7,790 nt of DNA from contig JAESSL010000088.1 in the NCBI GenBank assembly GCA_016764135.1, positions 1 to 7,790 on the forward strand. The letters run 5' to 3'. How positions within the stretch are numbered: position 1 is the stretch's first letter; each line of letters starts with the position of its first letter. Shown here piece by piece: positions 1-6,678 of this stretch. Under the pieces are notes generated by a model, which was given only the letters and a program-made list of their open reading frames with translations, searched no databases and was not told the DNA's origin. The position numbers and the translations under genes are program-made. Origin of the DNA: Alphaproteobacteria bacterium. Lineage in GTDB: Bacteria > Pseudomonadota > Alphaproteobacteria > UBA8366 > GCA-2717185.

Positions 1-327
1 ATTCCCGGGCCGTGACGCCATGACGAGATTTTCGAGAACGGAAAGATTGGGGAAAATGCCGCGATCCTCCGGCACATAGGCGATACCCTGTTTTGCGATT
101 ACATGCGTGGGCGCGCCTGTCATATCTGCGCCGTCTATCCGGACGGTTCCGCGTCTCGGCGACGTTAATCCCATGATTGAGCGCAGCAACGTGGTTTTGC
201 CCATGCCATTGCGCCCCATCAGGCTGATTGTCTCGCCGCGATGGATCGTCAAATCGACGCCGCGCAGGATGTGGCTTTCACCGTAATAAGTATGCAACCC
301 GACCGCGTGAACGAGGGGGGCGGTCAT
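1..327 (-). CDS. livF: Branched-chain amino acid-type ABC transporter, ATP-binding subunit LivF (N-terminal part, runs off the window)
   Basis: This is one of the two cytoplasmic ATPases of the HAAT-family importer encoded here. Only the first 109 residues are inside the window; the rest lies left of position 1. Visible are the opening beta strands with LHTYYGESHILRGVDL, the Walker A motif GRNGMGKTT (residues 38-46), and the Q-loop region IAYVPEDRGIFPNLSVLENL (about 82-101). In that region the usual Gln is Glu, as is common in LivF proteins and part of why I call it LivF rather than LivG. The signature motif, Walker B and H-loop are not in the window. The ATG at 327 overlaps the livG stop by four bases (ATGA), which implies translational coupling. 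No strong Shine-Dalgarno is seen; AGGGCG lies about ten bases upstream inside livG. The family is certain, the exact ligand of the transporter is not. Confidence 0.93.
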   Translation of the reverse strand, partial: MTAPLVHAVGLHTYYGESHILRGVDLTIHRGETISLMGRNGMGKTTLLRSIMGLTSPRRGTVRIDGADMTGAPTHVIAKQGIAYVPEDRGIFPNLSVLENLVMASRPGN

Positions 328-1109
328 GGTGTTGCGCCCTGTTCGGTTGGGCCGTGTCCCAGATAGGCGTCGCGCACGGCGGCGCTGGCGCGGATTTGTG
401 CGGGCGTTCCGGTTTCCAGCACCTGACCATTGACCATGACCGTGATCGTCTGGGCGAAGGCGAACACCATATCCATGTCATGCTCGATCAGGATCAACGT
501 CAAATTCTCCGCCAGACTGGTCAGCAGCGCCATGGTTCGCACGGATTCCTCTGCGCTCATGCCTGCGAGCGGTTCGTCCAGCAACAGGATTTTGGGATCG
601 GTCGCCAGGGTCATGCCGATTTCTAACTGGCGCTGTTCGCCGTAACTCAGATGCCCGGCGATGACGTCCGCGCGGGCGTCGAGATTGCATAGCGCCAAGG
701 CGCGTTCCGTGGCGGCGCGAATATCGGCGCGGCGATGCGCCCGGCGGAAAAACCGCATGGAGGACGGCAGGCGGGATTGCGCCGCGAGCCAGCAATTCTG
801 AAAGCAGGTCTCGTCGGGAAAGATATTGGTTTTCTGATACGTCCGACCAATGCCCAGTTGGGATTTTCTATCCGGCGCCAAGGCGGTGACGTCGCGGTCC
901 AGCAGGTGGATGGTTCCCGTGGTTGGCGGTAAGTCGCCGGACAGTAAATTTATCAATGTCGTCTTGCCCGCGCCGTTGGGCCCGATGATGGCGTGGGTCT
1001 CGCCGCTTGCGAAGTCGAGAAAGACATCGTCCACAGCGGCCAACGCGCCGAACCGTTTGGTCAGGCCTTTAATGGATAGGATGGGGTCGCGCATGGTCGG
1101 ATCAGTCAT
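324..1109 (-). CDS. livG: Branched-chain amino acid-type ABC transporter, ATP-binding subunit LivG
   Basis: A complete 261-residue ATPase that pairs with LivF on the inner face of the membrane to power the LivH/LivM channel. The ATP-binding motifs are all present: Walker A GPNGAGKTT (residues 43-51), Q-loop YQKTNIF (Gln92), ABC signature LSYGEQ (154-159), Walker B ILLLDEP (174-180), and the switch His210 in IEHDMDMVF. The length fits the LivG family (about 250-260). I chose the ATG at 1109 (MTDPTMRDPIL...) although the frame stays open to 1163, because the longer start would read 62 bases into livM. From 1109 the overlap with the livM stop is only eight bases, and a GGGA element lies roughly nine bases upstream. 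ATG at 1094 is a possible alternative but has no ribosome site. The stop overlaps the livF start by four bases. Confidence 0.94.
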   Translation of the reverse strand: MTDPTMRDPILSIKGLTKRFGALAAVDDVFLDFASGETHAIIGPNGAGKTTLINLLSGDLPPTTGTIHLLDRDVTALAPDRKSQLGIGRTYQKTNIFPDETCFQNCWLAAQSRLPSSMRFFRRAHRRADIRAATERALALCNLDARADVIAGHLSYGEQRQLEIGMTLATDPKILLLDEPLAGMSAEESVRTMALLTSLAENLTLILIEHDMDMVFAFAQTITVMVNGQVLETGTPAQIRASAAVRDAYLGHGPTEQGATP

Positions 1110-2079
1110 GGTCGTCGTCCCGCTGCGGGATCCGTTTTCGGGTGAAAAGACCCGCAAGACCATTGGGTAAAAACAGCACGATTGCGACGATGACGCCCCC
1201 CATCAACAAGAGCCAGTGTTGGCTCAGATCGCGCAGGATGTCGTGCAGAAGGACAAAGGTGAACGCGCCCAGAATAGGACCGTGCAACGACCCCATGCCG
1301 CCCAGTATGACCATCATCATTACGGAACCGGATTCCTGCCATCCCAGATGCGCCGGGCTGATATATCCCGATTGCGCGGCGTTCAGATAGCCCGCCAGTC
1401 CGGCCAATCCACCGGCGATGATAAAACTGACCAGTTTGTAGCGTTGCGTTGGGTAGCCCAGCGCGCGCATGCGCGGTTCATTGGCCCGCAATCCTTTGAT
1501 GACTTGTCCGAAGGGGGAGCGCAGCAGCATCGCCAGAAACGCCCAGACCACGAGAACCAGAATTGCCGCGAGGTAATAAAAGTGCACGCGATTGTCGAGG
1601 TTTACGGGGTCGAATGATCCAATGGCGAGGGATGGCTTGAAATAGATAAACGCGCCATCCGACCCACCGAAATAGGGCGAATCGTTGAAAAAGAAATACA
1701 GCATCTGCGCGAAGGCGAGCGTAATCATGATGAAGTAGACGCCCGATGTGCGGATCGACATCCAACCAATGCCCGCCGCCAGCAGCGCCGCGCCGCCAAT
1801 CGACAGCGGCGCCGACCACCAGAATGCGGCCGCGCCGTCTTCGGGCGCAACGAAGGCGAGGATATATCCCGCCGCCCCAAAAAAAGCTGCATGGCCAAAG
1901 CTGATTAACCCGGTGAAACCGATCAACAGGTTCAGGCTCATGGCGAAAATGGCGAGTATGAAAATACGGGTGGCCAGCAGGATATGAAACTTTTCGCCGA
2001 ACAGCGGGAAAAGCCCGACCGCGATTACAATGCAGAGCGCAATCAGGAGATAAAGTCGCGTTGGGCGCAGGTTCGTCAT
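1102..2079 (-). CDS. livM: Branched-chain amino acid-type ABC transporter, permease LivM
   Basis: A complete 325-residue inner-membrane permease, one half of the translocation channel. It is very hydrophobic, with around eight or more predicted membrane segments. The family's hallmark stretch NLLIGFTGLISFGHAAFFGA sits at about residues 50-69. The cytoplasmic loop that docks onto the ATPases is recognisable as ANEPRMRALGYPTQRYKLVSF, followed by IIAGGLAGLAGYLNA. A late segment GGMGSLHGPILGA is also typical. It ends with a charged tail (RKRIPQRDDDHD). The length matches the short form of LivM rather than the long E. coli form with an N-terminal extension. Its ATG lies three bases after the livH stop and its own stop overlaps livG, so livH-livM-livG-livF are almost certainly one transcript. 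No strong ribosome site precedes it, which fits coupled translation. Confidence 0.93.
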   Translation of the reverse strand: MTNLRPTRLYLLIALCIVIAVGLFPLFGEKFHILLATRIFILAIFAMSLNLLIGFTGLISFGHAAFFGAAGYILAFVAPEDGAAAFWWSAPLSIGGAALLAAGIGWMSIRTSGVYFIMITLAFAQMLYFFFNDSPYFGGSDGAFIYFKPSLAIGSFDPVNLDNRVHFYYLAAILVLVVWAFLAMLLRSPFGQVIKGLRANEPRMRALGYPTQRYKLVSFIIAGGLAGLAGYLNAAQSGYISPAHLGWQESGSVMMMVILGGMGSLHGPILGAFTFVLLHDILRDLSQHWLLLMGGVIVAIVLFLPNGLAGLFTRKRIPQRDDDHD

Positions 2080-2082
2080 GGC

Positions 2083-2952
2083 TCAGACCCGCTGCCCGAA
2101 CAGGCCCTGAGGGCGCCACAGCAACACCAACGCCATCAGTGCATAAATGACGATTCCGGAATAGTCGGGAACCAGAACGCTGCCGAATGTGTCGGCCAGT
2201 CCAATCAGCATGGCGCCGAAAAAAGCGCCTTTGATGGATCCAATGCCGCCAATGACGACAACGACAAATGACGTGATCAAAATGCCTTCGCCCATGCCCG
2301 GATACACGGCCTCGATTGGGGCGGCCATCATGCCCGCAAAGGCGGCCAACCCGGCCCCGGCGCCAAACACAATCGCGTATAGCTGCTTGATGTTGAGTCC
2401 TAAAATCTGGGTCATCTCGCGATTGCTCGCTCCGGCGCGGATCATCATGCCCAATCTGGTTTTCTGGATTGTCAGGAGCATCCCGAGCGCGACCAGAATG
2501 CAGACTAGCGAGACGAAAAGTCGATAAACCGGATAGGATTGCGTTTCGGTGAGGCGGATCGATCCGGTCAACATCTCCGGAATCGCGACGCCGTAAAGGT
2601 CGTTCCCCCAGAGTATGCTCTGCATCTCGTTGAAAATCAGAATCAGGCCGTAGGTGAGCAATACTTGATACAAATGATCGCGTGTATAGAGATGGGAGAT
2701 CGCGAAGCGCTCAATCGCCAAACCAGTGAGCACCGCGAGGGGAAGGCCTAGTAAAATTGCTAGCAGCAGGCTTCCGGTGAGGCCGGTCAACCAATAGGCC
2801 AGATAGGCGCCGATCATATAGAAGGAGCCATGGGCGAGATTGATAACGCCCATGATGCCAAAAATCAGCGTCAGCCCGCTGGCGACCAGAAACAGTAAAA
2901 AACCATACTGGACGCCATTCAGCGCTTGAATCAGAAAAAACGATATATCCAT
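2083..2952 (-). CDS. livH: Branched-chain amino acid-type ABC transporter, permease LivH
   Basis: A complete 289-residue inner-membrane permease that partners LivM. The family pattern GLTLIFGIMGVINLAHGSFYMIGAYLAY is present near the N-terminus. The ATPase-docking loop appears as RAGASNREMTQILGLNIKQLYAIVFGAGAGLAAFAG, and the late segment VVVVIGGIGSIKGAFFGA is also characteristic. The protein ends LWRPQGLFGQRV, a usual LivH tail. I chose the ATG at 2952 (MDISFFLIQALNGVQYGFLL), which matches the usual family N-terminus. The frame stays open to a TTG at 2988, but that codon lies directly beside the hairpin at 2990-3027 and would add twelve non-family residues. No clear Shine-Dalgarno precedes 2952, so the start is likely but not proven. 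It lies 83 bases downstream of the binding-protein gene and is separated from it by that hairpin. Confidence 0.93.
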   Translation of the reverse strand: MDISFFLIQALNGVQYGFLLFLVASGLTLIFGIMGVINLAHGSFYMIGAYLAYWLTGLTGSLLLAILLGLPLAVLTGLAIERFAISHLYTRDHLYQVLLTYGLILIFNEMQSILWGNDLYGVAIPEMLTGSIRLTETQSYPVYRLFVSLVCILVALGMLLTIQKTRLGMMIRAGASNREMTQILGLNIKQLYAIVFGAGAGLAAFAGMMAAPIEAVYPGMGEGILITSFVVVVIGGIGSIKGAFFGAMLIGLADTFGSVLVPDYSGIVIYALMALVLLWRPQGLFGQRV

Positions 2953-2989
2953 GACGTGCCGGTATAGCGCGGTCGTGGGACAGCGCAAA

Positions 2990-3027
2990 CGAAAAGCCCC
3001 CGGCAGTTATGGACCGAGGGCTTTTCG
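2990..3027 (-). terminator. Hairpin between the binding-protein gene and livH (attenuator or partial terminator)
   Basis: Two 14-base arms, 2990-3003 and 3014-3027, flank a ten-base loop. Read on the minus-strand transcript, all 14 pairs form, one of them a G-U wobble. On the plus strand the same position is a C-A mismatch, so the structure is tuned to the minus strand. It begins nine bases after the binding-protein stop codon. Only a short T run (three T) follows it, so termination is probably incomplete. In known ABC operons such hairpins raise the amount of binding protein relative to membrane parts by partial termination or by protecting the upstream mRNA; that role is inferred here. Confidence 0.7.
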
Positions 3028-3035
3028 GGGCCGGT

Positions 3036-4238
3036 TCAGCCCATCCGGCAACCTTTGGCGAGGTCGCTTAACGCCTTGTGTGCGATGCCCAAAACCTTGT
3101 TCTGTCCATCAACGACCTGGCGCAGGTAGAAATCCTGTATCGGGTTGTGCGCGGCTGAAAACGTCCATTTTCCACGCGGACTGTCGATCACTGCATTCTC
3201 CATCGCCGTGATGATTTCTTTCTGCGCGCCTGTGTCGCCTTTGACTGCATTCATGGCCTGCAACAGGAGTAAACCGGTGTCGTAGCCCTGAACCGCAAAT
3301 ACGTCGGCGCTTTTTCCGGTCGCTTTTTCAAAAGCGGGGCGGAAGATGCGGTTGGCCGGGTTATCGAGCGTTTCGGAATAATGCAGCGTGGTCTTGATAC
3401 CCTCCGCCGCTGCGCCCTGCGCTTTCAGGGTGCCCTCGGTCAGGAAGCCGGAGCTGTAGAGGGGGATTTTGTCTTTCAATCCGGAGGCTGCGTAATCCTT
3501 GACGAACTTGATCGCGCCGCCGCCCGCGTAAAACACAAACACTGCGTCCGGCTTCAGTGCGGCAATCTCGGTCAAATACGCTTGAAACTCAACCTTCGGG
3601 AAGGGCGTCAGGATCTGTTTGACGATCTTGCCGCCGGCGTCTTCAAAACCCTGCGAAAATCCGCCGAGCGCCTGTTTTCCGGCGCCATAATTCCACGCCA
3701 TGGTGACGACATTGCGATGTCCGTCGTCATACACGACCTTGCCGCTGGGGAAGGAGGGCTGCCAATTAGAGAATGAGGTTCGAAAAATATTGGGCGCGCA
3801 GAGAGGGCCGGTTAGTTGATTCGCGCCGGCGTTCGGCACGATCGTGATGACATTCTCTTCCCGCGCGATCTTCGCCATCGCCATGGCGACGCCGGAATGG
3901 ACCGGCCCGACCAGGAAGTCGACGTTTTCGCCGGTAATCAGCTTGTTGGTGTTTTCGGTCGCCTTGGGCGGTTTGGCCTCGCTGTCGAGTTGGACAAATT
4001 CGATGTCCCTGCCGCCCAGTTTGCCGCCCGCTTGTGCGATGGCGAATTTCATGGCGGCGGTAATTTTTTCGCCCAGAAACGCATAGGTTCCGCTGTAGGG
4101 TAGCAAGATTCCGACCTTAACCTTGGCGGTCCCGCCAATGGCGAACCGGGAGGGCGCAAACGCGGTAATCGCCGCGCCGGCCACAGCGCCCTGGATAAAC
4201 CGCCGCCGGCGATGGTCAGTTCTTTTGATTTTGGACAT
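3036..4238 (-). CDS. Periplasmic type I ABC solute-binding protein (LivJ/LivK-like, Peripla_BP_6 family)
   Basis: A 400-residue periplasmic receptor for the importer encoded just downstream. The N-terminus is an export signal: RRRRFIQG (residues 10-17) resembles a twin-arginine motif, followed by the hydrophobic core AVAGAAITAFAP and a likely cleavage site near residue 36. The mature protein starts VKVGILLPYSGTYAFLGE, the usual first strand of this fold. Other typical parts are FLVGPVHSGVAMAMAKIA, NIFRTSFSNWQPS, KPDAVFVFYAGGGAIKFVKDYAASGL and VQGYDTGLLLLQAM. The ATG at 4238 has a good ribosome site (AGGGAG, 4245-4250, six bases upstream). The ligand is not decided by sequence alone. The sequence reads to me more like the aromatic-acid/amide branch of the family than like E. 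coli LivJ, but that is an impression. It heads the transporter operon. Confidence 0.92.
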   Translation of the reverse strand: MSKIKRTDHRRRRFIQGAVAGAAITAFAPSRFAIGGTAKVKVGILLPYSGTYAFLGEKITAAMKFAIAQAGGKLGGRDIEFVQLDSEAKPPKATENTNKLITGENVDFLVGPVHSGVAMAMAKIAREENVITIVPNAGANQLTGPLCAPNIFRTSFSNWQPSFPSGKVVYDDGHRNVVTMAWNYGAGKQALGGFSQGFEDAGGKIVKQILTPFPKVEFQAYLTEIAALKPDAVFVFYAGGGAIKFVKDYAASGLKDKIPLYSSGFLTEGTLKAQGAAAEGIKTTLHYSETLDNPANRIFRPAFEKATGKSADVFAVQGYDTGLLLLQAMNAVKGDTGAQKEIITAMENAVIDSPRGKWTFSAAHNPIQDFYLRQVVDGQNKVLGIAHKALSDLAKGCRMG

Positions 4239-4264
4239 GTGCTGCTCCCTGTAACGTTATGTTG

Positions 4265-4294
4265 CCCGTGATATGGGGACCCGTGATTTGCGGA
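4265..4294. repeat. Tandem direct repeat pair A, 15-bp unit
   Basis: Units 4265-4279 and 4280-4294 both start CCCGTGAT and agree at 13 of 15 positions. They lie between the ribosome site and the candidate promoter of the binding-protein gene. They could be two copies of a regulator half-site or part of a leader structure; which one is not known. Confidence 0.6.
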
Positions 4295-4298
4295 CATG

Positions 4299-4336
4299 GA
4301 CGTTTGCGTAATATTTAGACGTTCGCGTAAATATAG
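4299..4336. repeat. Tandem direct repeat pair B, 19-bp unit
   Basis: Units 4299-4317 and 4318-4336 share the core GACGTT(T/C)GCGTAA followed by an A/T-rich tail. The period of 19 bases is close to two turns of the helix, so a protein bound at both would sit on nearly the same face. The second unit covers the candidate -10 at 4330-4335, a position suited to repression. The binding role is inferred; the repeat itself is visible. Confidence 0.6.
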
Positions 4337-4367
4337 CGGATTTTGCGCCAATTATGACACAGCGATG

Positions 4368-5735
4368 TTATGCGGAGCTGTTGTTTTTGGTAATTCTTAC
4401 GCCGTTGGCGCCCTGCAATTCCGCCGTGCTCATATCTGTGTCTTTTAAATTGGCGTCTTCAAGATCAGCATCAGAGAAATTGGTCTTTTCGCAGATGCAG
4501 TCACTCAGATTAGCGCCGATGAAATGGGCGCCGATGCAACTGGCTTCCGTTAAGTCGGCGCCGGTCAAATTAGCGTCGTGAAGCCGGGCGCTATCCAGAT
4601 TAGCCGTCCATTGTTGACCAATGGTGCCATGAAGCGGCACCGGTCCAATTTTGGCGCCCGTCAAATTAGCCGATGATAAATTAGCGCGGCTGAGACGCGC
4701 GCCGCGCAAATCCGCATAGCTCAAATCTGCGCCGCGCAAATCCGCGTGCTGCAAATCCGCCATGATCAAATGCGCGCGCGATAAATTTACGCCCCGCAAG
4801 CGGCTATAGGATAAATCCGCCATGGAGAGATTGACTGTCATAAGGTCCTTGTCCGACAGGTCATAGCGCGGAAATTCAGCGCGCTTTCCATCTTTCCCCT
4901 TTGAAATCACCCAGTCATGGTGGTCGTCGAGAATGCCCGCCAATTCGGAATCGCTGGCGCGAAACTCCCGTGGAATAGAGGCGCGGGAAATATCGGTTTT
5001 AGAAAAATCAACGCCGTCGAGAATGGCGCAGACCAGATCCGCACCTGTCAGATTGGTTCGGTCCAGCCACGCATTGGTCAAAATAGCGCCATGCAGGACT
5101 GCGTCAGAGAGGTTGGCGTCGCTCAAATCGCAGCCTTCGAGATTGGCGCCGACCAAGGTCGCCGCCGTTAAATCCGCGCGGGATAGGTTGACGTCGGATA
5201 GGTTTGCGTCGGTTAGATCCGTTTCGATGACGACAGCGTCGCCCATTCGCGCGCCGCTTAGGTCCGCGTCCTTGAGTTTTGCGCCGCTCAGGATGGTGTC
5301 CTCATTGTCTGTAGACACCAGGGTTAAATCGCCGTTTTTATCGCGGTTGTATAAAATGCCCGCGCGTAGATCCGCCTCGGTCAAGGAGGCGGCGGACAGG
5401 TTTGTCTTCCGCATGCAGGCGCCCCGCAAATCACAGCGGTTTAGGATCGACCGTTGCATTTTCGCTTCGCTGAGGTCCGCAGCGTATAAAATTGCTGAAT
5501 CAAGATTAGCGCCCAGAAGATGCGCGCCCTTCAAATTAGCGCCCGTAAAATCCGCCGTGCTCAGATTGCGGTTCGATAGATCAAGATAGGACATATCCAG
5601 CAGTTTCAATATGGCGCGCCTGCCGCCTTCGACGTTGTCGAGAAATTTGGCGTGGCTATCCATGATGGCGTCGAGTTCATCCTGAGTAAGTTTTTTTCGG
5701 GTGAACTCTGGTTTTGTGATCTTCGTCTCGGACAT
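4368..5735 (-). CDS. Pentapeptide-repeat protein with two repeat modules
   Basis: A 455-residue protein built mostly of A(D/N)LSx-type pentapeptides, which fold into a right-handed quadrilateral beta helix. There are two modules. Residues about 48-255 form the first, with a short non-repeat loop at about 125-147 (LYNRDKNGDLTLVSTDNED). Residues about 291-445 form the second, with a loop at about 362-378 (IGPVPLHGTIGQQW). Each module is preceded by a related cap: E20-L-x2-I-x-D-x-H28...R40-A and E264-L-x2-I-x-D-x-H272...R285-A. The second cap also has Trp275, where the first has Phe31. No signal peptide or membrane segment is seen, so it is probably cytoplasmic. Function is unknown; known family members range from gyrase protection to scaffolding, and nothing here selects one. 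It follows the dehydrogenase gene by 46 bases. The AGGA before the ATG is only one base away, so the ribosome site is poor and the start is likely but not certain. Confidence 0.9.
   Translation of the reverse strand: MSETKITKPEFTRKKLTQDELDAIMDSHAKFLDNVEGGRRAILKLLDMSYLDLSNRNLSTADFTGANLKGAHLLGANLDSAILYAADLSEAKMQRSILNRCDLRGACMRKTNLSAASLTEADLRAGILYNRDKNGDLTLVSTDNEDTILSGAKLKDADLSGARMGDAVVIETDLTDANLSDVNLSRADLTAATLVGANLEGCDLSDANLSDAVLHGAILTNAWLDRTNLTGADLVCAILDGVDFSKTDISRASIPREFRASDSELAGILDDHHDWVISKGKDGKRAEFPRYDLSDKDLMTVNLSMADLSYSRLRGVNLSRAHLIMADLQHADLRGADLSYADLRGARLSRANLSSANLTGAKIGPVPLHGTIGQQWTANLDSARLHDANLTGADLTEASCIGAHFIGANLSDCICEKTNFSDADLEDANLKDTDMSTAELQGANGVRITKNNSSA
4699..4745 (-). repeat. 30-bp-period coding repeat inside the pentapeptide gene
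   Basis: An exact 17-base repeat occurs at 4699-4715 and 4729-4745. It encodes the ADLRGA hexapeptides at residues 331-336 and 341-346. The period equals two pentapeptides. Identity at the DNA level, not only in protein, suggests that this part of the array was copied fairly recently. Confidence 0.8.
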
Positions 5736-5781
5736 GTCCTATAGCTTCGTTAAGTAAAATTACGCGGCGCCGTGTTGGGCG

Positions 5782-6678
5782 TTATTTATCGATGACCTTG
5801 TATATGACAGGTCCATAAAGCTTGCCGTATCCTGCGTCGTCTGCAGCCTTCAGGTATTCCTGAGCGACGCGCGCACTCTTTGCATCTACGCCCAGTTCGT
5901 CGGCTAGTTTTAAAGCGTATCCGACATCCTTGAGCGAGTAAGTGACCGGGAACACATCATCCGGAAAATTATCCTTCATCATGTATTCCATACCGTGTTT
6001 GCGCAGGACGAAACTGTCTGCTGAACCTTTCGACAGGGTTTCGAACAACAATTCGCCGTCCACGCCAGCGCGTCGACCAATCGCCAAGGCTTCGGCCAAA
6101 GCGGCGGTGTTCATGAAAACAACCATGTTGTTCATCAATTTCATCACCTGACCGGCTCCAATGTCGCCGCAATGGGTGATTCCCGCACCCATACACGACA
6201 TGGCGGGATGAATACGGTCGAATACTTCCTTGGAGGCGCCGACCATGATGCTCAGCGTGCCATCTTGTGCGGCGGAGACGCCTTTTGCGATGGGCGCATC
6301 GGCGAAGTCGACTGACTTTTCCGCGAATTTTTCCGCAACTTCGCGCGCAACGCCAGCGGTGGCGGTGGTCATGTCGACAATTGTCTGACCCGCGCGAACA
6401 TTGACCAGCAATCCGTCATTGCCACCTTCGTTTTCACCCAGGCATACGGCGCGCACTTGTGGCTCTCCCGGCAGGCACAGGATGATCAGATCAGCTTCGG
6501 CGGCGATCTCCGCAACGCTCGCGGCGGCGATGACGCCCGCATCGGCCAACGCGGCGACGTTTTTAGGGTCTCGATCATAGGCGATCACGGGGACGCCGAT
6601 CTTGGTCGCCAGATTGCGGCACATGCGCCCGCCCATGACGCCGGTCCCGATAAATCCGATTTTCTTGAAGTCCGCCAT
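5782..6678 (-). CDS. NAD-binding dehydrogenase of the 3-hydroxyisobutyrate dehydrogenase family, substrate unknown
   Basis: A complete 298-residue cytoplasmic oxidoreductase of the beta-hydroxyacid dehydrogenase family, which oxidises beta-hydroxy acids or reduces their semialdehydes. The Rossmann motif GFIGTGVMGGRM places GxGxxG at residues 11-16. AYDRD follows, with Asp35 at the end of the second strand, which favours NAD over NADP. The catalytic region GAGQVMKLMNN contains the expected Lys180 and Asn184. The C-terminal motif SLKDVGYALKLADELG (Lys250, Asp251) is also standard. The substrate loop is odd: residues 127-133 read DAPIAKG where most members have DAPVSGG, so the substrate may not be 3-hydroxyisobutyrate. 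The length of about 300 is normal. The ATG at 6678 has a strong ribosome site (AGGGGG at 6686-6691). It is the first gene of the minus-strand block. A link to valine breakdown, suggested by the nearby transporter, is only a guess. Confidence 0.9.
   Translation of the reverse strand: MADFKKIGFIGTGVMGGRMCRNLATKIGVPVIAYDRDPKNVAALADAGVIAAASVAEIAAEADLIILCLPGEPQVRAVCLGENEGGNDGLLVNVRAGQTIVDMTTATAGVAREVAEKFAEKSVDFADAPIAKGVSAAQDGTLSIMVGASKEVFDRIHPAMSCMGAGITHCGDIGAGQVMKLMNNMVVFMNTAALAEALAIGRRAGVDGELLFETLSKGSADSFVLRKHGMEYMMKDNFPDDVFPVTYSLKDVGYALKLADELGVDAKSARVAQEYLKAADDAGYGKLYGPVIYKVIDK

Larger units (their letters stand above)
4239..4367. promoter_or_regulatory. 129-bp upstream region of the binding-protein gene, with tandem repeats
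   Basis: This gap between the pentapeptide gene's stop and the binding-protein gene holds the ribosome site and two pairs of direct repeats (listed separately). A possible sigma-70-type promoter for the minus strand has a -10 of TATATT at 4330-4335 and a weak -35 of GTCATA at 4353-4358, with a 17-base spacer. The -10 matches five of six consensus bases but the -35 only three. If real, the leader would be roughly 85 bases and one repeat pair would overlap the -10 and the start site. No terminator is seen after the pentapeptide gene, so readthrough from upstream is also possible. Confidence 0.35.

Noticed and set aside
228..626. A 132-codon plus-strand frame across the livF/livG junction
   Set aside because: It lies antisense to two clear ATPase genes and its translation is rich in Arg, Gly, His and Gln, with no recognisable domain.
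324..1163. Longer livG reading frame starting at 1163
   Set aside because: It would overlap livM by 62 bases and add 18 residues that do not look like the LivG N-terminus. The ATG at 1109 gives the expected start.
2083..2988. Longer livH reading frame from a TTG at 2988
   Set aside because: The codon is next to the hairpin at 2990-3027 and would add twelve residues not typical of the family. The ATG at 2952 begins with a usual LivH N-terminus.
4933..5589. A 218-codon open frame on the plus strand opposite the pentapeptide gene
   Set aside because: It is the antisense of a repetitive gene. The repeated alanine/aspartate/leucine codons give a serine/alanine-rich frame free of stops. It has no family motif, and the minus-strand protein is unmistakable.
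4400..5590. Regular short repeats that could suggest a CRISPR or satellite array
   Set aside because: The 15- and 30-base periodicity is fully explained by pentapeptide coding. The units vary and there are no unique spacers of constant length.
5736..5781. Possible terminator between the dehydrogenase and pentapeptide genes
   Set aside because: The GC-rich stretch contains only a short CGGCGCCG palindrome without a usable loop or a T run that would support termination.
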